Counted from the first letter of the stretch, positions 43,245 through 52,852 are shown. The stretch is 64,000 nucleotides of DNA from Comamonadaceae bacterium (GCA_027490925.1 JAIXXF010000001.1:62001-126000), one strand, 5' to 3'. Program-made: numbers and translations. Notes: generated from the letters alone by a model not told the origin.

Positions 43245-46200
43245 TCATTGCCACCGCCATGTGAAGATGAAATCCACCGCGTTATCCAAACCGGTCTGCC
43301 CACGCAGCGTGAAGCGTTGGGCAATGCGGTAGAGCAGCTGGAAGTTGCCAGCTGTGCTGTTGAGGCCGCGCTCATAGCCCACATACAGCCGCTCTGACAA
43401 TTGCTTGCCGAGCGTGACGATGGTCTCACGCACTTCGCCGTCGGTCTGGCGCAGCGAGATTTCGTCCAAGCCAATCGAGCGGGTCAGTTTGGTGACCACG
43501 CCTTCTTCTTCGCCAGCAAACAGCGCCACGGCGGCGCGTTGCAGCAGCGCGGTGTCGGTCCGGCCCAGGCCGCTGCTGGCGCGGCCGAGCACCAGCCAGG
43601 AGAGTTTGTCCACGTCTGGCAGATCGGGTTCAGAGAACAGTCGCACGCGCGGGCTTTGCGCCGTGCCACCCACGGTCACACCGACGCGGATGTCGGTTTT
43701 GGGCCGGGTGGCCTCGATGTCCAGGCGTGGGTTGTCGATCGGGCCGACGAACGTGACCACACCGCGGTCGATCGTGAGCTTTTGGCCATAGGCGTCGTAG
43801 TTGCCGCCTTCGGTGCGCACCGCGCCGGTGAGCGCGAGTTTGCCGCCAGGCGAGGTGAGCTTCAGGTCGCCGCGCAAGCGGGTGCTCAGGCCGCGCCCTT
43901 TGAGTCGCAACTGCTCGCCCAAGCCGATCCCCAGGTTGAGCGCCAACACCCGCTGGGTGCCGCCAGGCGCGCCCCGGGCAACCGGTTTGGGGGTGGTCCC
44001 CGGGCCGCCGGGTGTGGGGCTGGCGCGCTTGACGACCACGTCGTTGGCCAGGCTGGGGGCGTCGCTGCGGCTGAAGTCAAACAGGCCTTCGTCCACCGTG
44101 AAACCACCATCCAACACCACCCGGTTGGCGGCCAGTTTGAGCTGCGCTTGGCCACTGGCCACCACCCGCTGGTCGACCCGGCCGAGCACCTGGAACTTCT
44201 CGGCCACCAGTTGCAGGTTGGCGCTGGGGGCGGCGCCCAGCGAGGCGTCGCCGGTGAGCCTGAGCGTGCCGTTGCCCGCACGGGCGCTGAAGCGCTCGAT
44301 TCGCGCGGTCTCGCCGCGCAGGCTGATGGCCACGTCACCGTCGGTCACGTTCACGCCTTGCAGCACGTTGCGCACCGCCACTTGCTGGCCCTTGAGCTGA
44401 CCCGTGAACTCGGGCGCGCCCAGGGTGCCCGCCAGGCTGGCGCTGGTTTGCAACGCGCCGCCCAGGCGCCAGCCGGGGGGCACCCAGGTGGCCAGGCTGG
44501 CGAGGTTTTTGACCTGCAGTTCCAGCACGCCTTGCAACGGCGTGGTGGCGTCGGGCAGCGCTTGGCCGGGTGGGGTGCGGGCCACGAAAGCGCCCACCAC
44601 CACGCCCAGCGCCTCGCCCGCCACCGCCTGGGTGAAGTTCCACACCCCATTGGCGGCACTCAAGGCCAGGCGGAGGTCGGTCAGGCCCAGGGTCTGGGTG
44701 TCGTTTTCGTCGCTGATCTGCAGGTCACCACTGAGCCGTTCCAGCACCACGTCGGCCACCGGGCGGGGGTCGCTTTGCATCGCCACCCGCCCGCCCACCA
44801 CCAGGTCGCCGCCCCAGCCAAAGTCGGGCTGCAGCGCCGCCAACAACGGCGACACCGCCAGGGGGTCAAGCGTGGCCTGCACTTGGTAACGGGTGGTGCC
44901 AGGGCCGCCGTCGGCCGCTGGGCTGTGCTGCCACTGCGCCTGGGTCCAGCGCAGAGCAGAACGGGTGCTGCCCAAGCGCAGGTCAAGCTGGCCGGGCTGC
45001 AGCGCCACGCTGTGGGCATGCGCGCCCCACTGCAACGCCACGCCGAGGTCGCGGGTGGTGACCCAGGGGGTGTTGGGCGGGCTGGCGTCGCTCAGGGTCA
45101 GTTGTTGCACCGTGCCGCGCCACGCGGTGGGCAGCGCGCCGGTGTCCAGCGCGGTGGCCTGGTCCAGGCCGCCTTGCAACTGCAGCACCGCGCTGACCCG
45201 GCGGGCCGCCAATGGGTTGGCGGGTTGGGTGTCTGCTCGGGCTTGGCGCACCTCGCTCTGCAGCGACAAGGTGTGGGCGCGGGCGTTGCCCTCCAGCGTG
45301 AGTTGCAGACGGTCGAGCGAGGGCCCGGGCAGTGTGAGCTGTGCGAGCTTGGCCTGCAACTGCAGCGGTGCATCGAGCGTGGTGCCCAGACGCCAGCTCA
45401 GGTCGCCCTGCTGCAACTGGGCTGGCCCCAGCGCCACGCCACGCAGCGTGAACTGGCCTTGGGTGTTGAGCACCGCGCCTTCGCCCTGCCACTGCGCCTG
45501 TCCTTGCACCGCGCCCGAGACCCGCAGGGGCGGTGGGATGGCGGCCGAGCGGGTGGATGCATTGTTGGACGCGTTCGCGGGCGGTGGCGTGTTGGCGTGG
45601 GGTAGCCATGCCATCAGCGGTTGCAAGCGCTGGAGCGCAGGCGCGTCCACCGTCGCGTCGCCCCGGTAGGCGGTGGCGCCTTGTGCGGGCGTGAGGTGGG
45701 CGCTGGCCTGGAGGCGGTTGCCTGCCAGTTGGAGCTGGACCTCGGCGCTGGCGGGTTGGCGCGTCGAGGCCCGCAGCGCCAGCGTGCCGTTCACCGGCAG
45801 GTCGGCCAGCCGGCTGTCGCGCAGCGCCAGTTGGGCCTGCCCGGCCAGGCGGGCGATGTGCGCCTGCCAGTCGGCCTGCTTCACGGGGCTGGCCGCGGCC
45901 GTGTCCGTGGTGGTGGCGGGGGCAATGCTGAGGTCGATGCTGGCACTGGCGTTGAGCAGGGTGGTGCCGGTGCGCCGGGCGGCGGGTGACGCGCCGGGCC
46001 ACCAGACCAGCGGATCGAAAGCCTGGAGTTCGGCCTGGGCCTGGGCCTGCCAGGGCGTGCGTTCATTGGTGCGCTGCAACAGACCACTCAGCCGGGCCTG
46101 GGCCAGGCCGGCATGCAACACCGCCTGGGCGACTTGCGCGTGGACACCGCCGTCCTCGCCGGTGCGGGCGTTCGCTTCCAGCTGGATGTGCACCGGTGCG

Positions 46201-47642
46201 GCGTGCCGTTCGGTGGGCGCACCTGGGCCCGTGGCCAGCTCGCCGCGCAGGTCGGTGCTGAATGACACGGCGTGGGTGTTGGGGCCGCGCAGGGTCAGCG
46301 GGCCGCTGAGCCGCATCGCCGGGGCGCGGGCGTCCAAGGCAGCGGGTTGCACCGCGTCCAGTGTGGTGTTGAGCGCCCAGCCATCGGCCCGGTGTTGGCC
46401 GGTGGCGCGCCACCGGCCCGCGCTGGCTTGGGTGCCGCCCAGCTCGGCGTCGAACTGCGTCAGGGTGGCGAACTGGGGTTGGTCCAGCGGGGCTTGCAGC
46501 GCCACTTGCAGTTGCCGCAATGGCAGCAGGCCGTCATTCCAGCGCCCGGCGCGGGCGTTGTTGAGCGTGGCGCGCAGCGCGGCTGGCTGGCTGGGGCCCG
46601 GCGTGTCGATGCTGGCAGTGCCAGTGAGTTGGGTGCGTGGCGCGGCCGCGCTGAAGGCCGACAAGTCCAACGCCTGCCAGCGCGCCTGCAGCGCCGCCAC
46701 CGGCCAAGCGTCGAACGGCCGCAGCCCGGCCTGCAGGTGGAAGCGGGTGGTTGGGTCGGCCGCGCCACCTGTGGGCCATGCGCCCTTTTTTGACGCCCGG
46801 GACGGCGACGCCGCCGCAGGCTGCGCCGATGCGTCCACCACCACCGCGAGCTGCGACAGCGGCCCGGTGGCGTTCAACCGCGCCTGCACCTGCGGCCAGC
46901 GCCCGGACGCTTCGCTCGGGCCGGGCTCCGACAGGTCCAGCCGCAGGTCGGTGGCCAGGTCGCCGTCAGCGGCCAGCTGCGCGTGGCCGCTCAGCCGAAA
47001 CCGGTCCCAATCCAGGCGCTGCAGGTCGATGCGGTGCTGCGCCCCGGCTTGGCCCCCGACCGCGACGCTGGCGCTCAGCCCGCGCAGCGGCCGTTCGCCC
47101 AACGCGGGGTGGTGGAGCGTGCCGACCTCGATCAGCGGCCATTGAACGGTGACAGGCAACCGAAGGTGGCGGGGCACTTGTCGGGGCGTGGGGGCGGTCG
47201 GCGGCGTGGCCGCGCCGGGCGTGACGGTGACCCGGCCGATGGTCAGCGCTTGGCCCGCCACGGCCAGCCAGGCCCCACGGTCGGGCGACAGCCCCACTTG
47301 CAGCCCGCGCGAGGCCAGATCGTCGATCACCACCATTGGCCCCTGGTCGGGCAATTGCAGCGAGATCTGTGCGGCGCTGAAGTCGCCCAACAGCGCGCCC
47401 TGCGCGCCGCTGACGCTGAGCCCGGGCACCCGTGCCAGCCACCAGGCGGTGCCACCGGTCGTGTGCAGGCTGGCCACGGCCGCCGCCACGCCGCCACCGG
47501 CAAGCGCGACCAAACCGGTGCCTGCGAGCAGCGCCCACCATGTGGCGCGGCGCGCGGGTCCGGGCGGGACACCACGCGTGCCTTGGCGTCCATCGTTCTG
47601 AGGTGGTCGCGGCGGTCGGGACGGGGTGGTGGGCGCGTCCAT
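43245..47642 (-). CDS. tamB: Translocation and assembly module protein TamB
   Basis: Large AsmA-like bridge protein linking the inner membrane to the TamA barrel, implicated in phospholipid transport and autotransporter assembly. The 1465 residues contain one N-terminal transmembrane helix (about 34-58), a very long beta-rich periplasmic groove, and the conserved C-terminal DUF490 domain ending NAVDFIFTWRWQ. Ala/Gln-rich composition in the middle suggests many repeated strands. The ATG at 47642 overlaps the tamA stop by one base (TGATG), so translation is coupled. E. coli TamB is about 1260 residues, so this one is longer. Confidence 0.94.
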   Translation of the reverse strand: MDAPTTPSRPPRPPQNDGRQGTRGVPPGPARRATWWALLAGTGLVALAGGGVAAAVASLHTTGGTAWWLARVPGLSVSGAQGALLGDFSAAQISLQLPDQGPMVVIDDLASRGLQVGLSPDRGAWLAVAGQALTIGRVTVTPGAATPPTAPTPRQVPRHLRLPVTVQWPLIEVGTLHHPALGERPLRGLSASVAVGGQAGAQHRIDLQRLDWDRFRLSGHAQLAADGDLATDLRLDLSEPGPSEASGRWPQVQARLNATGPLSQLAVVVDASAQPAAASPSRASKKGAWPTGGAADPTTRFHLQAGLRPFDAWPVAALQARWQALDLSAFSAAAPRTQLTGTASIDTPGPSQPAALRATLNNARAGRWNDGLLPLRQLQVALQAPLDQPQFATLTQFDAELGGTQASAGRWRATGQHRADGWALNTTLDAVQPAALDARAPAMRLSGPLTLRGPNTHAVSFSTDLRGELATGPGAPTERHAAPVHIQLEANARTGEDGGVHAQVAQAVLHAGLAQARLSGLLQRTNERTPWQAQAQAELQAFDPLVWWPGASPAARRTGTTLLNASASIDLSIAPATTTDTAAASPVKQADWQAHIARLAGQAQLALRDSRLADLPVNGTLALRASTRQPASAEVQLQLAGNRLQASAHLTPAQGATAYRGDATVDAPALQRLQPLMAWLPHANTPPPANASNNASTRSAAIPPPLRVSGAVQGQAQWQGEGAVLNTQGQFTLRGVALGPAQLQQGDLSWRLGTTLDAPLQLQAKLAQLTLPGPSLDRLQLTLEGNARAHTLSLQSEVRQARADTQPANPLAARRVSAVLQLQGGLDQATALDTGALPTAWRGTVQQLTLSDASPPNTPWVTTRDLGVALQWGAHAHSVALQPGQLDLRLGSTRSALRWTQAQWQHSPAADGGPGTTRYQVQATLDPLAVSPLLAALQPDFGWGGDLVVGGRVAMQSDPRPVADVVLERLSGDLQISDENDTQTLGLTDLRLALSAANGVWNFTQAVAGEALGVVVGAFVARTPPGQALPDATTPLQGVLELQVKNLASLATWVPPGWRLGGALQTSASLAGTLGAPEFTGQLKGQQVAVRNVLQGVNVTDGDVAISLRGETARIERFSARAGNGTLRLTGDASLGAAPSANLQLVAEKFQVLGRVDQRVVASGQAQLKLAANRVVLDGGFTVDEGLFDFSRSDAPSLANDVVVKRASPTPGGPGTTPKPVARGAPGGTQRVLALNLGIGLGEQLRLKGRGLSTRLRGDLKLTSPGGKLALTGAVRTEGGNYDAYGQKLTIDRGVVTFVGPIDNPRLDIEATRPKTDIRVGVTVGGTAQSPRVRLFSEPDLPDVDKLSWLVLGRASSGLGRTDTALLQRAAVALFAGEEEGVVTKLTRSIGLDEISLRQTDGEVRETIVTLGKQLSERLYVGYERGLNSTAGNFQLLYRIAQRFTLRGQTGLDNAVDFIFTWRWQ

Positions 47643-49591
47643 CAGAAGGTCACCCCCACGCCAAAATGCAGCCGGAACTGCTGCAGCTCGTTGGCATATG
47701 CCAGGTCGAGCCGCAGCGGGCCAACCGGGCTGCGAAAACGCACGCCCACCCCATACCCCAGCACCGGGTTCAGTTGGCCAAAGTCTTGTGCGGCGGCGCC
47801 TGCGTCAACGAACACTGCGCCCAACAGCGCAGGCACGCTGGGCAGCAGTGGGTGGGCCGCTTCCACGCTGGCGGTGAGCAGCGCCCGCCCGCTGGTGACC
47901 GTGCCGTTGACCACTGGCCCCAGCGATTGGTAAGCGTAGCCGCGCACCGACTCGTCGCCCCCGGCGCGGAACAGCAAGGTGTCGGGCACACCGATGTTGC
48001 TCCGTGCGAAGACCTGGCCGGCTTCCAGCCGGGCGCTGCCCAGCCAGCCGCTGCCGAGCGGGCGGTAGGCATTGAGGCGGCCAAAGGCGCGGGTGAACGG
48101 GCCGTTGCCCGACACGTTGGAAAACGCATAGCCGCTGCCGAGCTCGCCGTGCAGCGCGTAGCCCTGGGTCGGCAGCAGCACGCTGTCCAGGCGGCGCAGC
48201 GTGACGTGCACGTTGGCGGTGACCGCGCGGTCCAGCCGGTCGGCCACGCTCGCGTCGGTGCTTTGGGTGGCGGCGCTGGTGCCCTCGACGAAAAACAGGC
48301 GGTCGACCCGCTCGCTTTCGATCGCCCGGCCCGCCCGCAGCCGGGCGGATCGCACCGTGCTGCCTTCACGCACCTCGCGTTGCAGCCGGGCCGCGACCAA
48401 GTTGCGCCATCCCCCTGCCAGCGGGTGGGTGGTGAGGTCGGTTTCCAGCGACTGGCGGTCTCGGCCGAGCTCGAGTTTGTTGCGGGCGGTGAGGTCGGTG
48501 CCAAAAAACGAGCGGTCGAACAGGCGCCGGTTGGTGTGTTCGATGGAGATGCGCTGGCCGGTGCTGTCGCTGTAGCCCACACCCAGCTCCGCCTGATTTT
48601 TTGGCAGCTCGCGCACCCGCACCGTGACCGGAGTGGCGTCGGCCACAGCGGGGTCGGGGGTGATTTCCAGCACCGCGCTTTCAAACAGGTTGGCGCGTTG
48701 CAGCCGCTCCTGGAAGTCCAGCATGCGCTTTTCGGTGTAGGGCGTGCCGGGTTGGTAAGTGGCCAGGTTTTGTACCGCACGCGCTTGGTAGCGTTGCAGC
48801 CCCTCGACGGTGGTGGCGCCAAACCGGAACAGCGGCCCGCTGTCCAGCGTGAGGGTGAGCTTAGCCCGGTTGGCGGGGGCGTCGACTTCGGCCCGGGTGT
48901 CGGCCCAGCTGGCGGCGGGGTAGCCGTCGGCGCGCACGGCGCCGAGCGTGCTGGTTTTGGCCTCGCCCCACGCGGCTTGGCGAAAGGTGGTGCCGGGGTC
49001 GAGCGGCCATTTCTGGCGCAGCCGTTGGGCCAGATCGCTGGCGCGGGGCTCACCGGCTTGGACCGCCTGCTGCAGGGGGCCCGTCAGGATGAGGTCGGTC
49101 TCGGCCACCCGTGTGCGCGGGCCGGGCTCGACCGTGACGGTGACCGACGGCAGGCCCCCACCCGTGGCGGCTTGCTTGGTCACGCTGACCTTAGGGTTGA
49201 AGTGGCCCTCGGTTTCCAGCAGCGCCTTGGCTTGGGCGGGGGCCGCTTGCACCAGGCGGTTCAGGTCGGTCGGGTTGATGGCGTCGGCCGCCGGGAGCTT
49301 TTGGAACCGGGCGAGGTCAAGGTGGGTGGCCAACAGCCGGGTCAGGTCGCTTGGCGCGTCGATCTCCAGGTCGTAGGCGGCGGGGCCGGTGGTGGGGTCG
49401 GCGGCGGTGTCCGCTTCGGGCGTGGGGTTCAGCAACGCGCAGCCCGCCAGCACGGGCACCAGGCCGCACAAAAGTCCCTGCGACAGCCCCCGCAGCAACC
49501 AGCGACCCACCACCGCCTGCCCACGGGCCCCCGGGCGTGGCCGAATGGGCGGATGGCGAAGCGTGGGCGGGTGGCTGGGCGCAACTGGCAT
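47642..49591 (-). CDS. tamA: Autotransporter assembly complex protein TamA
   Basis: Omp85-family outer-membrane barrel with N-terminal POTRA domains, partner of TamB. The 649 residues start MPVAPSHPPT at 49591. A stretch of about 30 Pro/Arg-rich residues precedes a signal sequence ending VPVLAGC, a perfect lipobox with Cys51, so the protein could be lipidated or Cys51 could be incidental. The C-terminal half is a 16-strand barrel (GGDESVRGYAYQSLGP is the VRGY loop region) ending LQQFRLHFGVGVTF. Confidence 0.93.
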   Translation of the reverse strand: MPVAPSHPPTLRHPPIRPRPGARGQAVVGRWLLRGLSQGLLCGLVPVLAGCALLNPTPEADTAADPTTGPAAYDLEIDAPSDLTRLLATHLDLARFQKLPAADAINPTDLNRLVQAAPAQAKALLETEGHFNPKVSVTKQAATGGGLPSVTVTVEPGPRTRVAETDLILTGPLQQAVQAGEPRASDLAQRLRQKWPLDPGTTFRQAAWGEAKTSTLGAVRADGYPAASWADTRAEVDAPANRAKLTLTLDSGPLFRFGATTVEGLQRYQARAVQNLATYQPGTPYTEKRMLDFQERLQRANLFESAVLEITPDPAVADATPVTVRVRELPKNQAELGVGYSDSTGQRISIEHTNRRLFDRSFFGTDLTARNKLELGRDRQSLETDLTTHPLAGGWRNLVAARLQREVREGSTVRSARLRAGRAIESERVDRLFFVEGTSAATQSTDASVADRLDRAVTANVHVTLRRLDSVLLPTQGYALHGELGSGYAFSNVSGNGPFTRAFGRLNAYRPLGSGWLGSARLEAGQVFARSNIGVPDTLLFRAGGDESVRGYAYQSLGPVVNGTVTSGRALLTASVEAAHPLLPSVPALLGAVFVDAGAAAQDFGQLNPVLGYGVGVRFRSPVGPLRLDLAYANELQQFRLHFGVGVTF

Positions 49592-49969
49592 GCGGCGATC
49601 TTAATTTGCGCGCACCGCGGCGTCTGGCAGGGACGCCTGTGCAGCGGTGCATCGGCGCGGGCCGGGGGTGTTGTTGGCGACAACAGATAGTTTCAATCAA
49701 TTGAATTTGAAATACCAATTGTCTTTAGCAACTGCGAATCACTACCATTTGGGTTGTCTGAGGGGTTGGACGGTGCGGGGTGGGTGACCGCTCGGTGGCA
49801 CCACCAGCTTGCCGAAGCGCCGCGCGCCAAGGCACCCTGCATCGAGCGAGCGTTTGCTATTGAAAAAATAGCAAACAACCCAATCGGAGCGGGGGCTGAG
49901 ACCCAAAAACTTTTGAAAACAACCCGTTCTGGCTGAAAAACAGTCAAAAACGCCTTGAGGAGCGCCGCC
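49592..49969. promoter_or_regulatory. tamA-DUF2061 gap with palindromic operator-like site and repeat
   Basis: No gene in these 378 bp. At 49687-49724 an AT-rich island contains ATAG, TTTCAA (49691-49696), the palindrome TCAATTGA (49697-49704) and TTGAAA (49707-49712), flanked by GACAA and TTGTC. It looks like a LysR-type operator, but the ATAG/CTAT spacing of an OxyR site is only partly met. A dispersed repeat occupies 49851-49910. Confidence 0.35.
49851..49910 (+). repeat. Dispersed repeat, copy upstream of DUF2061
   Basis: Head GTTTGCTATT (49852-49861) / AATAGCAAAC (49867-49876) is a perfect 10-bp stem with a GAAAA loop. The tail ATCGGAGCGGGGGCTGAGA follows from 49883. It lies in the leader of the DUF2061 gene. 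Confidence 0.65.
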
Positions 49970-50227
49970 ATGGCCCAATTCGCCCGCGCCAATTTGTTGA
50001 CCTTGAAGAAGACCGGCAGCTATTACATGGTGCACATCACCGTGGCGGCGTGCGTGGCATACGCCGTCACTGGCGACCTGCTGGCCTCGGTGACCTTGAG
50101 CTTGCTGGAACCCACGGTGCAGGCGTTTGCGTTCTTCGCCCACGAAACCTGGTGGCAACGTTTGGCCAAGCGCCGCGCCAGCGGGTCGGTCTTGGAAGAC
50201 CCGGCGCCCGCCAGCGTCGCCGCGTGA
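49970..50227 (+). CDS. DUF2061 small membrane protein
   Basis: Protein of 85 residues from ATG 49970 (MAQFARANLLTLKKTGSYYM), with a TTGAGGAG ribosome-binding site. Two predicted transmembrane helices (about 20-38 and 43-60) contain HITVAACVAYAVTGD and SLLEPTVQAFAFFAHE, the DUF2061 pattern including the conserved H-E. The function of the family is unknown. It stands alone between the divergent tamA operon and the convergent glycosyltransferase pair. Its leader carries a dispersed repeat and an operator-like palindrome. Confidence 0.82.
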   Translation: MAQFARANLLTLKKTGSYYMVHITVAACVAYAVTGDLLASVTLSLLEPTVQAFAFFAHETWWQRLAKRRASGSVLEDPAPASVAA

Positions 50228-50396
50228 GGTGGCGGCCGGCAGGGGCAGCCCGGCTTGCCGGGTTGATGGGGCGCGATGGGCTGGCGGCCGTGGATCGGCA
50301 CGCTTGTGAAAGACCTGTCAAGACCTGAGAAAGACCTGAGAGAGGCCTGTGAGAGCGCGGCCTCGCCGCCGTGCCCGGCCGCCAGCGTGCGGCCAG

Positions 50397-51050
50397 TCAG
50401 GCGCCTGCTTCGGCCCACCCGGTCAGCGCGCGCAGCCGTGGCAGGTCGGCGGGCAGGTCCACGTCCCACAGCGTGGGGGCCTCCCAAAGCGTGAGCCCTT
50501 GGTGCGCGACGCGCTCGCGGGTCTGTGCCATGACCTGGTCAGTGCTCCAGGACACGCCGTCGAACACCGCCCAGCACGGCGCGCGCAGTCCGATCAGCAC
50601 GTAGCCACCGTCTTCGGCGGGTTGCACCACCACGTCGGTGCCCAGCCGCAGGCGGTCGGCGGCGGCGCGCAGGTCGTCGGGGCTCAGGGCAGGGCAGTCG
50701 GTGCCCACCACAATGACCGGGCCCGCCTGGCCCGGCGCACACACCGCCGCGTGCATGCGCTGACCCAGGTCGCCCGCGTGCTGAGGCAGCAGCGGCACGC
50801 CAGTGCACGCCTGCACGGCGCGGAAGAAGCGGTGGCGCGTGTCGGGCGCGCCGTGCAGCACCACCGGGCCAAGCCCCGCTTGCTGCGCTGTTCGGAGCAC
50901 TTGCCGGGTCAGCCGCCGCTGGAGACGCGCCGCGCCGCCCGCGCCCAGGGCAGGAATGAGCCGGGTTTTGGCCAACCCGGCGACCGGCGCTTTGGCCATG
51001 ATGGCCACGGTGACCGGTGCGGGGTTGGGCGGGTGTGCGGGCGGTGTCAT
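50397..51050 (-). CDS. TIGR04282-type glycosyltransferase (DUF2064)
   Basis: Sugar-nucleotide transferase-like protein of 217 residues from ATG 51050, overlapping the upstream gene by ATGA. Family marks are VAIMAKAPVAGLAKTRLIP (nucleotide loop), VVGTDCPALSPDDL (metal-binding DCP) and QPAEDGGYVLIGL. TIGR04282 proteins are linked by context to arsenosugar biosynthesis, but no arsM or radical-SAM partner is in this window. It pairs with the TIGR04283 gene, so the two probably act in succession on an unknown sugar. Confidence 0.85.
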   Translation of the reverse strand: MTPPAHPPNPAPVTVAIMAKAPVAGLAKTRLIPALGAGGAARLQRRLTRQVLRTAQQAGLGPVVLHGAPDTRHRFFRAVQACTGVPLLPQHAGDLGQRMHAAVCAPGQAGPVIVVGTDCPALSPDDLRAAADRLRLGTDVVVQPAEDGGYVLIGLRAPCWAVFDGVSWSTDQVMAQTRERVAHQGLTLWEAPTLWDVDLPADLPRLRALTGWAEAGA

Positions 51051-51862
51051 GGGGGGGGAGGCGTGTCGCTTGTCGCGTGTCGGTGCGGGGGGCGGTAGCC
51101 ATAGCGCCGTGCGAGCCGGGTGGGATCGGCCCCGAAGAAGTAGGCCAGCCGCAGCCGCCACATCAATACGATGGTCCGCCACAGGCCGTGCTGTTCCCAG
51201 CGCCGCCCGGACGTGACCACCCGCGCGCGCAGGCAGGCCGGGCGGCCCAATGCCAGCAGCCGGCGGCTCATGGCGATGTCTTCCATCAAGGCGATGGGCG
51301 GGAAGCCCCCCACCGCGTCGAAGACGGCCCGGGTCATGAACAGGCCCTGGTCCCCGGTGGCAATGCCCGTGAGCCGGGACCGGGCGTTCATGAACGCCGC
51401 CACCATGCGCAGGCCCGCCAGGCGGCCGTCGATCTGCACATCAAAGCGGCCCCAGCGGGCGGGTGGGTCCGCGTGGGTCAGGGCGTGGCGGATCAGGGTG
51501 TCTGCGTCGGGCGGCAGGCGGGTGTCGGCGTGCAAGAACAGCAGCAGTTCGCCCCGGCTGGCCTGGGCCCCGGCGTTCATTTGCGACGCACGACCGCGGG
51601 GTGCGATGACCACCCGGTCCGCCAAGCCGTGGGCCAGGTCGGCGGTGCGGTCACTGCTGCCGCCATCGGCCACCACCACCTCGGCACCACGTTCGCGCAG
51701 CGGTGCGAGCGCGGCCAAGCGCGCCGAGATCTGGTCCGCCTCGTTGAGGACCGGCAACACAATGGACAACTGGGGTTTGATCAACGGGTGGGTGCCGGTC
51801 GGGGGGGCCAAGGGTGGTGACGGGTGTTGTGAAGAGTGCGGCCGCGGTCGGTGCGGCGGCAC
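51047..51862 (-). CDS. TIGR04283-type family 2 glycosyltransferase
   Basis: GT-A fold glycosyltransferase of 271 residues. After a Pro/His-rich N-terminus comes LSIVLPVLNEADQISARLAA, then VVVADGGSSDRTADLA with the DGGS motif. LLLFLHADTRLP carries the metal-binding DxD equivalent (HADT), and MEDIAMSRRLLALG carries ED. Start choice is uncertain, since the N-terminal 30 residues are low complexity. It is cotranscribed with the following TIGR04282 gene. Confidence 0.84.
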   Translation of the reverse strand: MPPHRPRPHSSQHPSPPLAPPTGTHPLIKPQLSIVLPVLNEADQISARLAALAPLRERGAEVVVADGGSSDRTADLAHGLADRVVIAPRGRASQMNAGAQASRGELLLFLHADTRLPPDADTLIRHALTHADPPARWGRFDVQIDGRLAGLRMVAAFMNARSRLTGIATGDQGLFMTRAVFDAVGGFPPIALMEDIAMSRRLLALGRPACLRARVVTSGRRWEQHGLWRTIVLMWRLRLAYFFGADPTRLARRYGYRPPHRHATSDTPPPP

Positions 51863-51976
51863 CCTGGGCCGTGTCAGGGTCGCGGCATACTAGCGCACCG
51901 GCGGGCGTGGGCCCTCTGGCGAACCCCGGTCCGGCGTCGCCGCGCTGGGTCGGCGCGAATTCAACGGGAGCGAACG

Positions 51977-52852
51977 GTGAGCGAAGTCATGGCGATCGGG
52001 GTGATGGGCGGCAGCGGCTTGTACGCCATGGAAGGGCTGACAGACGTGCAGGAGCGGGTGATCGACACGCCGTTCGGTGCACCGTCGGACGCGGTGCTGA
52101 CCGGCAAACTCGACGGCGTGCCAGTGGCTTTTCTGGCCCGGCATGGCCGCAGCCACAGCCTGATTCCGAGCGAGATTCCTTTTCGCGCCAACATCTACGC
52201 GCTCAAAACCCTGGGCGTGCGGTACCTGATGTCGGTCTCGGCGGTGGGCTCGATGAAGGAGCACATCGCGCCGCTGGACATGGTCTTGCCCGACCAGTTC
52301 ATTGACCAAACCCGCCAGCGCAGCAACACCTTCTTCGGACAGGGCGCTGTGGCCCACGTGTCCATGGCCGACCCCATCTGCACCGTGCTCAGCGGTGTCA
52401 TGGCCGCCGCCTTTGCAGACGCGGCGCTGACCGGCGTCCACCTGCACCAGGGCGGTACCTATGTGTGCATTGAAGGCCCGGCGTTTTCGCCGCGTGCCGA
52501 GTCACAAGTGTTCCGCAGCATGGGCGCCAGCGTGATCGGCATGACCAACATGCCGGAAGCGCGGCTCGCCCGAGAGGCCGAAATGGCCTACGCCACGCTG
52601 GCCCTGGTCACCGACTACGACTGCTGGCATCCTCACCAAGCCTGTGTGACCGCCGACATGGCGATTGCCAACCTCAAGGTCAACGCCGAGCGCGCGCAAC
52701 AGGTGCTGCGCGGCGCCATCGCCCGGCTGGCGCGCGACAACCCGACGTCGCCCGCGCACAACGCGCTGGCCTCGGCCCTGGTGACGCCACCCGCGGCCAT
52801 GGCGCCCGCGGTGCAGGCCCGCTTGCAGGCCTTGATCGGCCGCTACCTTTGA
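51977..52852 (+). CDS. mtnP: S-methyl-5'-thioadenosine phosphorylase
   Basis: Phosphorylytic enzyme of methionine salvage, cleaving methylthioadenosine from polyamine synthesis. GTG 51977 with GGGAG upstream gives 291 residues; ATG 51989 is possible. Marks: GVMGGSGLYAMEG, phosphate site RHGRSH, EGPAFSPRAESQ and NMPEARLARE. The TDYDCWH segment corresponds to the adenine-recognising loop of MTA phosphorylases, arguing against the inosine-specific type. Other salvage genes are not adjacent. Confidence 0.92.
   Translation: MSEVMAIGVMGGSGLYAMEGLTDVQERVIDTPFGAPSDAVLTGKLDGVPVAFLARHGRSHSLIPSEIPFRANIYALKTLGVRYLMSVSAVGSMKEHIAPLDMVLPDQFIDQTRQRSNTFFGQGAVAHVSMADPICTVLSGVMAAAFADAALTGVHLHQGGTYVCIEGPAFSPRAESQVFRSMGASVIGMTNMPEARLAREAEMAYATLALVTDYDCWHPHQACVTADMAIANLKVNAERAQQVLRGAIARLARDNPTSPAHNALASALVTPPAAMAPAVQARLQALIGRYL

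Noticed and set aside
43401-45605. Long plus-strand open frame opposite tamB
   Set aside because: Low-complexity antisense product caused by GC-rich codon positions. The tamB frame has clear family similarity and couples to tamA.
49687-49724. Canonical OxyR site
   Set aside because: ATAG is followed at 11-bp steps by CAAT, GAAA and TGTC, so only the first two quarter-sites fit the consensus; kept only as a generic operator-like palindrome.
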